From positions 22,718,427-22,782,426 of the forward strand of contig OX442315.1 of NCBI GenBank assembly GCA_949358305.1: DNA of 64,000 nt. Reading direction: 5' to 3'. Within the stretch, counting starts at the first letter, position 1; each line of letters begins with the position of its first letter. Both the position numbers and the translations under genes were made by a program. Below, piece after piece: positions 1-10,728 of the stretch. A model generated the notes under the pieces. The model saw only the letters and a program-made list of their open reading frames with translations. It searched no databases and was not told where the DNA came from. Origin of the DNA: Strigamia acuminata (lineage: Eukaryota; Arthropoda; Chilopoda; Geophilomorpha; Linotaeniidae).

Positions 1-2415
1 AAGATAGTTACTGACATCTTGGTAATCGCCAGTGCGGGGTGCACGCATGTCTAGCAGAATTCTTTGCGAGTGGGCCGATAATCCTCCGTAAAAGATCATC
101 GTAAAACCAGCGGGGTTTATTTCGTACGGCGCTCTTGCAAACAGGAGTTTCGCTCGGGCGTCGTAGTCGGCTAATGTTTCTCCTGGGGCTTGCCGTAGAC
201 CACGTAATTTGTTACTGATCTCGTCTGGAGTCTCGCCGTATCGGAGATCGAAACGGACGAGAAAATCGTCCCAGGTTGGGTTTTTCAGTCCCTGATACCA
301 TTCTCGAGCTGACCCCGTGGTTAGCTCCACTAGACCGTGGGTTAGCATGTCGGCGACGGTGGCTTTTGTCGCTTTCTTGATACGCATTACTTCGTCTAGG
401 AAGCGGTCTCCGGCCTTCCACGAACCGTCGAATCGTGTTTGTATGTAGTGTTGCCAACGGATGTTACCCGTGGCTTCGCTGCTTGGTTCGTTTCGTACGC
501 CATATTTGCGCTTAACCCTCTCTCCGGCGCGATTATGTTCGTCGCCTGGATGGCCTAGATCTATTCCTTCTCTTCTGAAAGAGTTCAGCAGGGCTCGGCC
601 TAGCTCAGACATCGTGTAATGTCGGCCAGATGAGTCCTGAAAGTTCCCTTCCTCCGAACGAGGGTTGGAGCTCCGGGAGGAGCGGTCTGAAGCATTCGGC
701 CGGTTCGACCGGTGCCCATCGCTGTCTTCTTGACTCCTCCCTGTAGACGGTCGACTCGGATGGTCGTCGTCCGACGAATCGGAGGGCTCGGAGGGATCTC
801 CTTGGGGGTGAAACCTCGGCCCTCTCGGTGGGGTCTCTCCGCCAGCCTTCTTCTGTTTCGAGCCTCCGGATGGCGGCGGCTCCCCTCCGTCGTTGTTCTC
901 GTAAAAAGAATGCCATCTGTTTTCCTCGCTTTCGGGGCGTTCCCGATTTTTATTTGCGTTTTTCTTTTCGAGTAACGCGTCGATGGCTGCTCCCGTCTCG
1001 GATCTTTTTGAGGGGTGACGGTCCTTTGTTTTTGGGACCGACTCGTCTCTCTTTTGAGATTTCCCCCTTTTCGCCGTTTTTGCCGGCTTTGTTGCACCTT
1101 CTCCTGTGTCGGTATCAGAGCCGCTGGGGGGTTCTGGTTTCCGTTTCAGGTTTTCTTCATTTTTCTTCCTGTCCGAGACGTCTTGTGCGTACTCTTTCTG
1201 GAACTTTTCTGTCTCCTTCTCCCAGTTTTCGGCTTCCCATCTTTTTTGCTCATCTATTATAGCTTGTTTCTTCGCTTTGTACTCTTCGGTCCATCTGACT
1301 CGATCCCACTCTTCTTTCTCTTTCAGAAACTGTTCTTTTTCTTTTCTGGCTTCCTCTTCTCTCAACCTCTCGCGATGTTGTTCTTCCCATTTCTGATGTT
1401 GTAGAATGGCCTCTTTTCGCAACATTTGTAGTTTTTCTGTTTTTCTTTGAGCTATTAGCGCTTGAAATTGGTCCTCGTACTCTTGAGCTTCTCGATGTCG
1501 CCCTTCTACTGTTGCGTTCCATTCTTTTCGAATTTTAGCTTCTCGTTCTTCCCTCATTTTTTGGACCAGTTTCTCTGTTCTCTCGGTGGTTCTTCTCTCG
1601 CGTTGCTCCCTTTCTTCCTCTTCCTTCCAGAGTTCTCGCCGCTCTGCGCTCAGCCTTCGTTGACGACTAGTCGCTTCTTGTCTGGCTTCCTCGCGGGCCT
1701 TCTCTCTGGATTCGTGAAGTGTTCGGTTGGGGTCTGGCGCGAAACCTCCGGTGTCACTGGGCGTTACCTGGGGCATGGGCGTCTCCGCTGCTGGTCTTGC
1801 GACCGGCGTCGGGGCTTGTGCCGCACAGATAGCGTCAGTGAGTAGGGTAATCGATTCCCAGACTGACGTTCCTACTGGAATGTCTATCATCGCTTTCAGT
1901 TGGGCAGCTTGCCGTGTCAACCGAATTAGGTGAGATACCTCGAAGGAAACAACCGCAGGACTCGCCGTAACTCGGGGGGTTATCGGGGTCCCGCCGTCGT
2001 TTTTTCGTGGGGTTTGCTCCACGGACGTCTGAGCCGTGGGTGGCGATGGGTTCGTGCCGACCGTGACCGTTATTTTCGGAGCTTCATTCGTCTCCTCGGT
2101 CATCAATATCGATACTCGTCCTGGCGATACGTCGCGAATTTCTTCTCGATTTTCTATGGCTTCCGGATCGGTATCCTCGAAGGGTTGCATATTCAAGGGA
2201 ACCCGCTCTCGCTCTGGCCCGTCTAGGGCCGCGAGCGATGCAGCTTGCTCCTCTTTCTGCGCCTTCGCTCTCCTTTTATTCGCTCGGGCTTTCGCCTTTG
2301 CGGACATTTCAGGGACGGGACCATCCGATCTCAGGTGGTAGTCGGAGGTCCTTTTTCCCTTCTCGGGCATTCTCTGCTCGGTTTCAGACGTGGATTGCTC
2401 GTCTTTGTCTGACAT
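1..2415 (-). CDS. LTR retrotransposon gag polyprotein, partial (runs off the left edge)
   Basis: One uninterrupted frame runs from an ATG at 2415 to base 1, 805 codons without a stop; I checked every line of the frame. The N-terminal third is polar and low in complexity. A very long charged region rich in E, R, K and Q follows (about residues 240-470), probably coiled coil. A basic and serine-rich linker comes next. The last 160 residues look like a retrotransposon gag (capsid) core: a W-Y-Q-G-L motif, then W-D-D-F-L-V-R-F and Y-G-E-T-P-D. Gag packages the element RNA into particles. Protease, reverse transcriptase and integrase would lie to the left of the window. The frame is intact and an LTR and primer site lie just upstream, so the copy may be young. 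It could be a Gypsy or BEL clade member; I cannot tell without pol. Confidence 0.85.
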   Translation of the reverse strand, partial: MSDKDEQSTSETEQRMPEKGKRTSDYHLRSDGPVPEMSAKAKARANKRRAKAQKEEQAASLAALDGPERERVPLNMQPFEDTDPEAIENREEIRDVSPGRVSILMTEETNEAPKITVTVGTNPSPPTAQTSVEQTPRKNDGGTPITPRVTASPAVVSFEVSHLIRLTRQAAQLKAMIDIPVGTSVWESITLLTDAICAAQAPTPVARPAAETPMPQVTPSDTGGFAPDPNRTLHESREKAREEARQEATSRQRRLSAERRELWKEEEEREQRERRTTERTEKLVQKMREEREAKIRKEWNATVEGRHREAQEYEDQFQALIAQRKTEKLQMLRKEAILQHQKWEEQHRERLREEEARKEKEQFLKEKEEWDRVRWTEEYKAKKQAIIDEQKRWEAENWEKETEKFQKEYAQDVSDRKKNEENLKRKPEPPSGSDTDTGEGATKPAKTAKRGKSQKRDESVPKTKDRHPSKRSETGAAIDALLEKKNANKNRERPESEENRWHSFYENNDGGEPPPSGGSKQKKAGGETPPRGPRFHPQGDPSEPSDSSDDDHPSRPSTGRSQEDSDGHRSNRPNASDRSSRSSNPRSEEGNFQDSSGRHYTMSELGRALLNSFRREGIDLGHPGDEHNRAGERVKRKYGVRNEPSSEATGNIRWQHYIQTRFDGSWKAGDRFLDEVMRIKKATKATVADMLTHGLVELTTGSAREWYQGLKNPTWDDFLVRFDLRYGETPDEISNKLRGLRQAPGETLADYDARAKLLFARAPYEINPAGFTMIFYGGLSAHSQRILLDMRAPRTGDYQDVSNYL

Positions 2416-2487
2416 TTTCTTTCGGTAATTCTACGATTTGGGTTATCTTATTGAGAGATCACAAGTTCAGATTTGAGATTTATTTCT

Positions 2488-2507
2488 AAATCCCGGACAG
2501 ACCCCCA
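2488..2507 (-). promoter_or_regulatory. Primer binding site, tRNA-Pro-like
   Basis: On the minus strand the site reads TGGGGGTCTGTCCGGGATTT. It matches the complement of the 3' end of a eukaryotic tRNA-Pro (recalled, not searched) at 17 of 20 positions. It lies two bases inside the putative LTR end and 72 bases upstream of the gag ATG, where a minus-strand primer site belongs. Confidence 0.7.
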
Positions 2508-2509
2508 CG

Positions 2510-3331
2510 TGTCGCGTCCTACTTGGTATAGGTTTAAATAGCGCTAACGTGTAATACTTTACCTGTGATCAATTATGTAAATACCCAAATGAATACCAAA
2601 TGTATGTAAATAAACAGGTAATTTATTCACCAGGCTTTATGCCTTTAAAATACACTCAGTAATAATTCTAGAGTCGACGTGGTCAGCGTCGAACAAAGGA
2701 TTTCTCAAGATGGCGTCGTCGATTCCGCGTGGTCGGCGGAACAAAGGCGGCGTCTCGAGTTGTCGTTAATTCGTCACGGATTCGTCTTCACGGACGCGGT
2801 GGAATGCTCTTTCGAGTCTTCTATCCGTGCCTGTTGTCTAGGTTTTGGTTTAGCGTCGCAGAGGCCTCGTCTAGGAACTTTGGGGTTCCCTACAAAGCAC
2901 TCGGACACTTACTTCGGCGAATAATCGTCTGGGCGATTATTCTGGGTGATTTCACAAGGGCTATTCTCGTGCTTTCGCAGGAATAGCTCGCAAGTGACTT
3001 CGTGAGAGTTACAGTTTGCACTTTACTCAGCGATCCTCGATCAATCCTAACTTGTAGTTGAAGTTGGCCTGACGGTGAGGTAGTTGCTGTGTTCTTGGTG
3101 TCGTTTGTGTAAGTTCTGTCTTTAGGCGGGAAACACAGCCTTTTATGCAGTGGGGTGAAGGGCCGGCGATCAACCAATGGGGGCTGACCACCAGCCGCTT
3201 CCTCCCCCTCGGGGCACACACCTGCCATGGGGAGGTGGAGCCAACTCGGGGGGGGAACGACTCTTTAATCATAGTGACTCATAGGACAAGTATCCGCCCT
3301 GGGGGGACACTTATCCAACTGGGTCACCACA
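2510..3331 (-). repeat. 5' LTR of the minus-strand retrotransposon
   Basis: This 822-bp block begins TGTGG and ends CGACA on the minus strand, so it has TG...CA termini. Its inner end lies two bases from the primer site. Its outer end coincides exactly with the point where homology to the FANK1 copy at 28.7 kb resumes (AGTATTATTGCC at 3332). A TATA-like CATAAAAGG lies at about 3139-3147 on the minus strand. The partner LTR is outside the window, so the termini are inferred from one LTR plus the empty-site comparison. Several short ORFs inside it look spurious. Confidence 0.75.
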
Positions 3332-4912
3332 AGTATTATTGCCTTAATTCATCCAATATTTACAACTTAGTTACTTACTTTTCGACCTAAGGCTTCTGCC
3401 ATACCGTAAGCTGTCTTTCCTTGCTACATTTAATATACAGAAAACATTTTATTAGTTTAACATAAATGGTTTATAGTTGTTTTATATTTTTATCACAAGA
3501 AAAAAACTATTTTGCAAATGCAGCAGGATATGTATGCAAAGGTGCAGGAAATTCGAAGTAATTTGTATATACCGGTATGAAACAATCAAAATGCAGTTTT
3601 TACCGCATTTTTGTATTTAGCATCCGCTCCATGATTAAGCAATTCTTCGACGAGGTTTTGATAGTTATTGCACGTCGCAATCATCAGACTGCTTTTACCA
3701 TCGTTATCTATTGCGTTCACATTGGCTCCCTTTCGGAGCAAAACTCGGGCAACTTCAGGACTTCCACTTGTAGCAGCTAATTGATAAACGGAATAAAATA
3801 AAATATTTACAATTTAAATATTTTAGCTTGGTTCCTCACCTGTTCTATGCAGCGGTGTCCATCCATTTCAAATGTCTGGCTGATCAATAGGAACTCCGTT
3901 GTCGATTGCCCACCGAGCAACGTCGGCAAAACCGCCGTCAGCTGCAGCGTGCAATACCGTACTGCCAATGCTATCTGTCGCTTTTAGTGATGCGCCATGC
4001 CTTCTTAAATATTCAGCCATTTTTAATTTACCCGTAAAGCAAGCGAATAGTAAACTGTTCCAAAAAAAAATGCAAAAAACTAAATTCGAATATCAAATTT
4101 CCACAAAAAACAACCTTGTTTTTCCAGCTTCTGCTGTTGCTTCAATGTCAGCGCCGCCCTGTAATAGCAAATCCGTAAGTCTTAATCATCGATTTCATAA
4201 GTTTTTATAAAAATTGTTTTACAAGAGTATAGTTACGGAATAGAATCTTTTATACAGGCTTTCATTAATGGTGTCCTTCCAAATTTGTCTGGAGCATCAA
4301 TACGAGGCGACCGACTTAAAATAATGTGCCATTGTTGCAGATTGATTTGTGTTGGCATCAGTTTTGGTTTTGTACATTTACCCATTTTCCACAAAGCTTT
4401 TCAGTGCTTCTAAGTCATTAAGTCGGACAAATCGATGGATGTCACTTCCATAAATTGGTTCAGCTGTATTTTTTAAAAATATATACTGTACAGTGTACTC
4501 TATACGGACCGGTTAATGCCCGTCCCGACAACTGTTAGTCCGGACAGCTTTCTGAGACCTGTCCTATGACCGGGCTACACAGAGTACACTGTAGCACGTA
4601 ATTATTCGATTGAAATTTAAAATACCTGCGGTTGATGCCGTCATTGCATCACTCCAAAGACCGGATCCGGCATCGTTGGATGCTTTAATCCTAAATTTGT
4701 AAACAGTGTTCGGTTTCAAATCCTCGATTTCTCGTAAAGATGCATAACCCCTAAAAAAGTTTTAAAAAATAAACAAAAAAAAATACAGTAAATTTTTAAG
4801 AATTAATGCAATTTCGAACCGGTAAACATCATTCCAAGTATGTCGTTCCATCTGTAGATTTTCGACTTGCACAATGTACAGGATTTGTTTTTCAGATGAG
4901 GACGATGAACTT
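3332..4912 (-). pseudogene. Truncated duplicate of the FANK1-like gene (copy A)
   Basis: The block is nearly identical to 28756-30357, with the same exons and introns, the same intronic MITE and only scattered differences. It keeps the second half of the FN3 region and the ankyrin exons (minus-strand pieces such as DKFGRTPLM, GASLKATDSIG, NGWTPLHRTG and KTAYDMAEALGRK). Homology stops at about 4912 inside exon 2, so the start codon, exon 1 and most of the first FN3 half are missing. At the other end an LTR retrotransposon sits in the last intron, separating it from any final exon, which would lie left of the window. The gene is therefore broken at both ends. The ankyrin exons are otherwise open, so the duplication looks recent. 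Confidence 0.85.
4491..4591. mobile_element. 101-bp MITE with TA target duplication (pogo/Tigger-like ends), copy A
   Basis: It starts CAGTGTACTC and ends GAGTACACTG, an inverted terminal repeat, and is flanked by TA on both sides. The interior holds further complementary segments. It lies in an intron of the truncated FANK1 copy. The same insertion is at 29919-30019 in the other copy, so it predates the duplication. Confidence 0.7.
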
Positions 4913-5002
4913 CTAAACAAACAAATTCCCAAACAAATTAATTTATGCGACTAAATGGCAGTGCAAAAAAATTAATGGTTATTAAAGAATTATTAATATT
5001 AA

Positions 5003-5252
5003 TCAACGTCGTAATTTCAAAGATTGCGTTCCTAAAAAGAGAATCTCTTTTGACTCGTTGCTTATTAAAGCAAAAGCAAACGAATATTGTGCATAAAACA
5101 ATTCAGTCTTATCAGGAAGAGCCAACGATTTGACAAGAACAACACCAGTTGCAGCAGCTGCTTCAGTTCCCTCTTCATCCACTTCTATGAAAGCTTTGTG
5201 CCGCACCTGTGACACACTAACTGAAGTATCCCGAATCTTTACTAAATCAGCG
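5003..5252 (-). CDS. Serpin alternative terminal exon, variant E (distal)
   Basis: The exon follows an AG acceptor (TTTTAG at about 5253) and opens in phase 2, matching the donor of the shared serpin body at 14420. It encodes the strand before the reactive loop (VSVSQVRHKAFIEVDE), the inhibitory hinge EEGTEAAAATG, a loop (VVLVKSLALPDKTELF) and the C-terminal strand ending near ILFLG, then a stop. The small-residue hinge is what inhibitory serpins need to insert the cleaved loop. The likely scissile bond is at or beside K-S or S-L; the P1 residue is uncertain by one position. This variant would give the protein a different protease target from the other exons. Confidence 0.85.
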
Positions 5253-5339
5253 CTAAAATTTAAAGAAATTATTGATAATTATTTATTTTTAATTTTCAGT
5301 GTAAAATGTGTTTTGCGTGCAATTTGACAGCCAGCTGTG

Positions 5340-6020
5340 CGTGCGCATTAAACCTATTCAGCCCATAAAGAAAAATATGCATCAAAGTACACGAACTTAA
5401 TAGCACGTTTATTCATTTCATTACGTTATTAAGAAAAATTTAAATTCAAGAAAAATTTGAATTCAAGAAAAAAATTACACATTAATTGAAAGAATAACCG
5501 TCCCTTACTCTTAGGTTACCACTTCCCTTTTAAATGCATTCAATCCGATCTGCTAAGTGTTATCCGATTTGCAATAAGAGGGGTTGTTAACTGAATTAAA
5601 AGAACCAACAGACTCGCTAAAAACACCTGCAATAAAAATCACCCCAAAATAAAGACGATTCTTGTAATTGAGTGGAATCACTTTATTTCCGTTCCATTCA
5701 GGACAAAACTATACTACATTGTTTGGCTCGACGTGATCTGAGTCAGGAATATCTTCAGGTTGTCGCAGTGCCCTAGAGTATCACGTGTGTTGTTAAGTTT
5801 TGTCGACTTTCAATTCAATCCATGATTGACAAATATCTTTACCACAACAAATACAAAACACAACCCAATTCAAAAGGTCCCAACAACCAATAAAATGCTA
5901 ATTTCCATCACGATGAAAAATATTCCTGGCAATTGCAACAAATATTTAAGTAAATATGAATTCTTTGTTAATTGTATTACTGATATAGAAATTTGAAGTC
6001 ATTATTACTCAAATTCGATT
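5340..6020. other. No gene seen
   Basis: AT-rich spacer between serpin variant exons E and D. I see no convincing ORF, repeat or RNA gene. Confidence 0.5.
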
Positions 6021-6021
6021 A

Positions 6022-6225
6022 CTAGTCTGAAAAAACAAGTTCACGTGAAATTATTATCAATTCTAGCGAAATAAAATGGACGATCCGCATGAAATTCTGG
6101 ACTGGTGAAGGTTCATACAAGTACTCCAATGAATATAGACCCATTTCGAGGAAAGTGGTGGCAACTGCTTCATCAACATCAACGAAAGCTTTGTGTTTGT
6201 TTTTAGAGACTTTCAGTAGCTGCAT
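6022..6225 (-). pseudogene. Decayed serpin alternative terminal exon (variant D)
   Basis: The minus strand still reads HKAFVDVDE, the start of the serpin loop region. The hinge residues that follow (GTEA in the other variants) are deleted, so it passes straight to AVATT. Further on, the conserved end of the serpin fold is found in another frame (ADRPFYFARIDNN, then a stop). At the likely acceptor (TGCAG, about 6225) the phase-2 entry used by the other variants meets an early stop. Three separate lesions make a dead cassette the best reading. Confidence 0.75.
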
Positions 6226-6229
6226 TCAA

Positions 6230-7111
6230 AAACTAAAATATTTTGTGTTTTACTTCAATTTAAAACCAAAAATGACATCATTTCCTGCTTAACTCCATGT
6301 TAAAACTTAAAATACACCTAAACTAAAATTGTTATTTTAATTTTTGAATGCAGCTAGTGAAATTTCACTTAAGGACCATCCGACTTTCAAAAGTAGTTGT
6401 CCAACATAAGCTTACTTGGAGTTGTTAAATACAACAACAAATCCCAGATAAATCACTATAAAAAGCAAGTAAAGATGTCTTAACCAATAATTAATTCATT
6501 TTATATTAATCTCTTTAGCAAAAAGTTAATTTCAAATCACATGGTATCACCTGAATTAATTCTCTCAATGTTATTAGATACGGAGTACTTTCTAAGCAAA
6601 GCAAACGTGTTAGAACAATAAGTCCACTATTAAGATTATCAAGTTTTTAATCACGAAGGTCCTAAGAATATTTTGATTGACAAATTGTTTCAATTCTGTA
6701 GTAAACCCAATAAAAACAAATCAAATTTCAGCATAAATAGCACCCGCTCCTGCTCCTCTGCAGATGTAAATTCAGCAACAATTGTGCATCCCGAGTCGCC
6801 ACTGTGGATCAATATCAAAATTCCCTACACAAAAACAGCGAATTTGCAGAGATTTTGTTATTTATAATTACCTGTTAGCGTTAAAAAATGATCATTATCA
6901 GATTACCTGTTGCAATCTCGATGTACTATTCTTTATTTTGGTTGCAGAAGCTGACGAAAACAGAATTAACACGAATTACTTTGGTCATTTCATTGATTTA
7001 ATAAATATCTACGTTCCTCTACCTAATTGACTAGACCATTTCTTTAATTTGCTCATTTAATTAACATATTTAGATATTAAATACATTAATATTGCTTCAT
7101 TTGACTACAAG
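6230..7111. other. No gene seen
   Basis: AT-rich intronic or intergenic DNA. A GC-richer patch at about 6735-6840 resembles degraded coding sequence, but I could not align it to a serpin exon in any frame. Confidence 0.4.
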
Positions 7112-7346
7112 TTAGAATTTCAGCATTAATCCAGCAAAAAGAACAAACTTCTCATGCATCAAAACAAAGTAGAATGGATGACCAACAACAATTTTTTGTG
7201 GTTGTAAGCTTATAATAGACTGGATGTGAATATCGATACCAGTTGCAGTAGCAGCTTCAGTTCCTTTTTCGTCCACCTCAACATAAGCCTTGTGAACTAC
7301 ATCCGACACTTTTGTAAAAGCATCATTCATTGCAGAGATATCAGCG
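7112..7346 (-). CDS. Serpin alternative terminal exon, variant C
   Basis: It opens after CTAACAG in the same phase-2 frame as the other variants and encodes SADISAMNDAFTKVSDVVHK. Then come the hinge EKGTEAATATG, a loop rich in I, H, Q and S (IDIHIQSIISLQPQ), and the C-terminal strand ending VLFAG. The hinge is compatible with an inhibitor. The predicted P1 region is around Q-S, unlike the other variants. It would be spliced to the shared body at 14420-16954 by skipping the more proximal exons A and B. Confidence 0.85.
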
Positions 7347-7705
7347 CTGTTAGAATTAATTGAAGAATTCATAATAAATGTGATTCAATTCAATTATAAA
7401 ATATATGCACAGTACAACAAAGAAAATCCATTTCCCAACCACCAAAGCAAAAGAATATTTGCCATTTATTCAGATAGTCGTGTTTGTATTTGTAACATCC
7501 TGTACGGTGAGTGGTAAAGTGTACTTCCCTATACTACCAAAATGCCCTGTACTTCACTTAGTTACTTCAATTATATAACATGAATTAAAATAGTGATCTA
7601 TTTATTCAAATAAAACTATTAATTGTAGACTTTAAATTTTTCTATTTCCATATAAATTCTTTAGTTTAAAAATAAATAAATAAAAGCTTGTTCTTCGACT
7701 CAACA

Positions 7706-7964
7706 TTAGCGCTTCGGTTGAGGCTTCAGTACTGATCCAGCAAAGAGTACAAATCTTGAATGTCTATCTATAATGGTGAAGTAGTAATGGTGAACGTGAA
7801 ATACTTCTACTCGTGGCCGTGATCGAACACTAGCGCTCAAGCGCATTACGTGAATGCCAGTTGCAGCAGCCGCTTCGGTTCCTTTTTCATCAACTTCAAT
7901 ATAAGCCTTATGGACCACTGCTGAAACCCGCGTACGAGTTTTACTTAAAGTTTTCATATTTGCA
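7706..7964 (-). CDS. Serpin alternative terminal exon, variant B
   Basis: It opens after TTCTTAG with AG|T GCA, the same phase 2 as the other variants. The translation contains VSAVVHKAYIEVDE, the hinge EKGTEAAAATG, a basic loop (IHVMRLSASVRSRPRVEV) and the C-terminal FVLFAGSVLKP before the stop. Several arginines in the loop make a trypsin-like or furin-like target possible, but the P1 position cannot be fixed from sequence alone; the 17-residue rule gives L-S next to R. The gap to variant C is only about 360 bp. Confidence 0.85.
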
Positions 7965-8019
7965 CTAAGAAAATGAATTCGTTACTAAATTAATGGGAAG
8001 TATAAGTTGAGTGTGTCGA

Positions 8020-8145
8020 GTAACACTTTACACGGTTGTTTAAAATATGCTGTATAATACTTTACACGGTTATTTAAATTTTGCCATATAATATTCTATT
8101 TTACACAGTTGTTTAAAATGTGGCGTATAATATTCTACTAAACAC
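8020..8145. repeat. Three imperfect tandem copies of about 45 bp
   Basis: The motif TTTACACGGTTGTTTAAA...GTATAATA recurs three times, with CACGG or CACAG variants. The function is unknown. Confidence 0.6.
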
Positions 8146-8193
8146 ATCCCAAGCTCTCAATTTCCTCGTCTTTAGTCTTGCCCACACTAAAGG

Positions 8194-8256
8194 CTAGTTC
8201 ACATGCACATGTTAATGCACCAAAGGTGCTTGCTCACATGCATTCATGTGAACTAG
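8194..8256. repeat. Small foldback repeat
   Basis: CTAGTTCACATG and its exact inverted copy CATGTGAACTAG are separated by 39 bp that themselves contain GCACC-AAA-GGTGC. This is probably the remnant of a short MITE. Confidence 0.65.
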
Positions 8257-8848
8257 TGTGCATCGCCAACGTGGGTTGGCCGAAGCACCATGCGATTTCG
8301 TGTGTTATAGCTAGGGCCCGGATAAATGCATAAATGTATAAGAAATATTTTTATTCCATAAAAAGCCTAAATTGGCCAAAATGCATAAATCGCCATTTTT
8401 CGTGATTCTGATCATTTTTATCTCACCTCTCATCTTTCAGTTGAAAAACTTATTTCGCTGTGTTTTACAATTTAGTAACATTTGATGCCAACAATAAAGA
8501 CATTTAACCGTTTTGATTTTTGATAAAACATGCCTTAAATGACTTTGGTTTTGGATACAGCAGTAATACTAATACAGCAGTGACACAGCTAAGGATTTAT
8601 CATAGATGCTAAATTGAATTGAGATGTGATCATTGAACAAACCACTCTAGAGTTTCAATTTTTTTTCTTCCAAGGCCAGTTCTTGTTTTTTGACTATTTG
8701 GCAACTTGCACTGTATTAATATTAATATTAATATTAATATTTGAATTAATGCAAAATTGCATAAATGTTGCTTTAAGATAAAATAGTATAAATTCTCGCA
8801 CAACAAATATGTATAATCCCTTTATTCAATGAAAACTTAATAAGATCA
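8257..8848. other. No gene seen; short ATTAAT microsatellite
   Basis: AT-rich. A short (ATTAAT)n tract lies at about 8716-8742. Otherwise I see nothing. Confidence 0.5.
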
Positions 8849-10137
8849 ATGCAAATCCGCCCCACTCTTGCTAAATCCTCCCCTTCTAACCAATTTGGCT
8901 CCCGTCCTGGCTCCAACGCCCTCCATTTAATTTTTTCTCTTTATTTAGAGATTGTGGACACTTGCGACCACAACCACCAACTCCACCTTGCGAAGACGGA
9001 TGTGGCCAAGGCCTTCGATACTCCCCCTCACGAGTATGTCACGGACGTCCTGACTGACCAATCGATTGGTCCTAATCCTCTGAACCTCATCGTCTCCTAC
9101 TTCACTGACCGCTCTTTCCACATTTCCTGTGACCCTAGTGGTACTGACTACCCTGCCACCCGTGGCGTCATTCAGGGTACTGTGATCGGCCCCCCCTTTT
9201 ACAACTCCCTCTCAGTTCCCATCCTGCACCTCCCCCTCGTCTCCAGAATTCGCTCCTACGTCGACGACAATTTCCTCACCCAATCTACCCCTCAGCCCGC
9301 ACCCCCCGATCTCTTCTCCACTGACTTGTCCCTCCTTTCCAAGTGGTACTTAGACCATGACATGTCCCTTAATGAATCAAAAACGGGCATTATCTCCTTT
9401 TACCGCTCCCCTGCCCGAGCCCCATACCCGTCCCATTCCGTCACTGTCCTCGGCCTAGTGCTAGACTCACGTCTAACCTTTGCCCTCCATATCCGGAAAC
9501 TCACTGTTTTTCTTGCAAGATCCACCTACATCATTCGAAACATCCGGAAAATCCTCACCCGTCGTGAACTGACGAGCTACATCATGGCGAAGATCCACCC
9601 TTCCATCTCCTACGCTTCCCCCGTCTGGAACTCCTGCCCTCGTCGTTTTATAATCCCACTCAAGACGGCATACTACCGCATTTTGCAAATTGCCTACAAA
9701 ATCCCCTCTAGAACCTGCCTCACCCCTCATTGCAACGAGAACAATATACTCACTCTCACGAATCTCTTGCGCCTGAACGACCTGTCGTCTCTCGCAGATG
9801 CCATCCGTGATCCGAACCATCCCGCTCATTTCATTGCGCAGTTTTACAACTCCGATGGCTCCACCCGGATCACCCGCCGCCATTCGTTCAAAATCACCGT
9901 CCGTGTCACAAATTACAAGGCCAGCACGTTTCCCTTCCGGTGCACCACAATGTGGAATGCCCTCCCACTGGAGATCCGTTCTTCCACATTCGACTGCTCA
10001 GCCGCCCGATGCCGGTCCCACTGCAAACACCTTCATCGCCGCTTGAAGAATCATATTTTTACATTGTCAAAAAATTTCCCGCTCCTAACTTGTATTGACC
10101 CTTTCGTGTACTCCCCCCTTCTTTGCTCTTTTGGGTT

Positions 10138-10171
<34 letters not shown>

Positions 10172-10172
10172 A
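8849..10172 (+). mobile_element. 5'-truncated non-LTR retrotransposon (LINE): reverse transcriptase C-terminal half
   Basis: A 432-codon frame (8849-10147) covers the reverse transcriptase from palm to thumb. Visible motifs are KTDVAKAFD (motif A region), GVIQGTVIGP (the usual GVPQGS), SYVDDNF (catalytic YxDD), SLNESKTGI and VLGLVLDSRLTFALH. The endonuclease and the RT start are missing, and the body ends in a (TAAA)n tail (10140-10172), typical of incomplete target-primed insertion. A TCAATG at both edges could be a target duplication, but that is weak. The body is C-rich while the surroundings are AT-rich. The frame is still open, so it is young or fortuitously intact. It resembles the Jockey/CR1 group; I cannot assign a clade. 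It lies antisense inside the serpin gene. Confidence 0.85.
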
Positions 10173-10728
10173 ACATTCGTCAATGATGATGGTTATTTAA
10201 ATAAAAAAAGTTTAAAGAAAGTAAAATTTTAATTTGAAAACATTAAAATTTCACTGAAAAAAATAAAATTTTAATGCAAAAACTGAAATTTCAATCAGTG
10301 AAATTTCAATAAAAAAATTAAAATTTTCTTTACAAATGGTAAACAATTGTAATAAGAGCGGCCCTTGATTAAGAACCGCGGCTCTTACTCGAGAAAGTAT
10401 GGTACTATCATAATAACCGTGGAATTACTATTTGAATCATTAATAAATAAAAAATATAAAACTAAAAATATACCTCAGAATTAAAAAAAATTTATCCAAA
10501 GCAAGCCAAATGTAACAAACAGTTTAATTATCTTTGTTAGCTCAGCTAACATCTGTTTTTGGTTTACGCAAGTGGCAGAAATTAAATGACATCAATGAAA
10601 TTAATAGGATTTGTTTTAGAAAACCTAGTCAGAACTCTAAACCGAAAAGATGATTTAAAAATGTATGATTTATACTGCAATAATCCCTCACAGAAAACTT
10701 AACCAAAGAGTAAAATTGTCAATAATGT
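10173..10728. other. No gene seen
   Basis: Very AT-rich sequence with several variants of AAAATTTTAAT or AAATTTCA between the LINE tail and serpin exon A. I see no gene in it. Confidence 0.5.

Noticed and set aside
600-1845. Overlapping ORFs on both strands in the first 2 kb
   Set aside because: Shadows of the continuous minus-strand gag frame, which is the only one open over the whole stretch.
6735-6960. Possible sixth serpin reactive-loop cassette
   Set aside because: Some GC-richer sequence, but no HKAF or GTEA-like motif in any frame.
8849-10147. Long C-rich ORF as a host gene
   Set aside because: Reverse transcriptase motifs including YVDD and a (TAAA)n tail identify a LINE.
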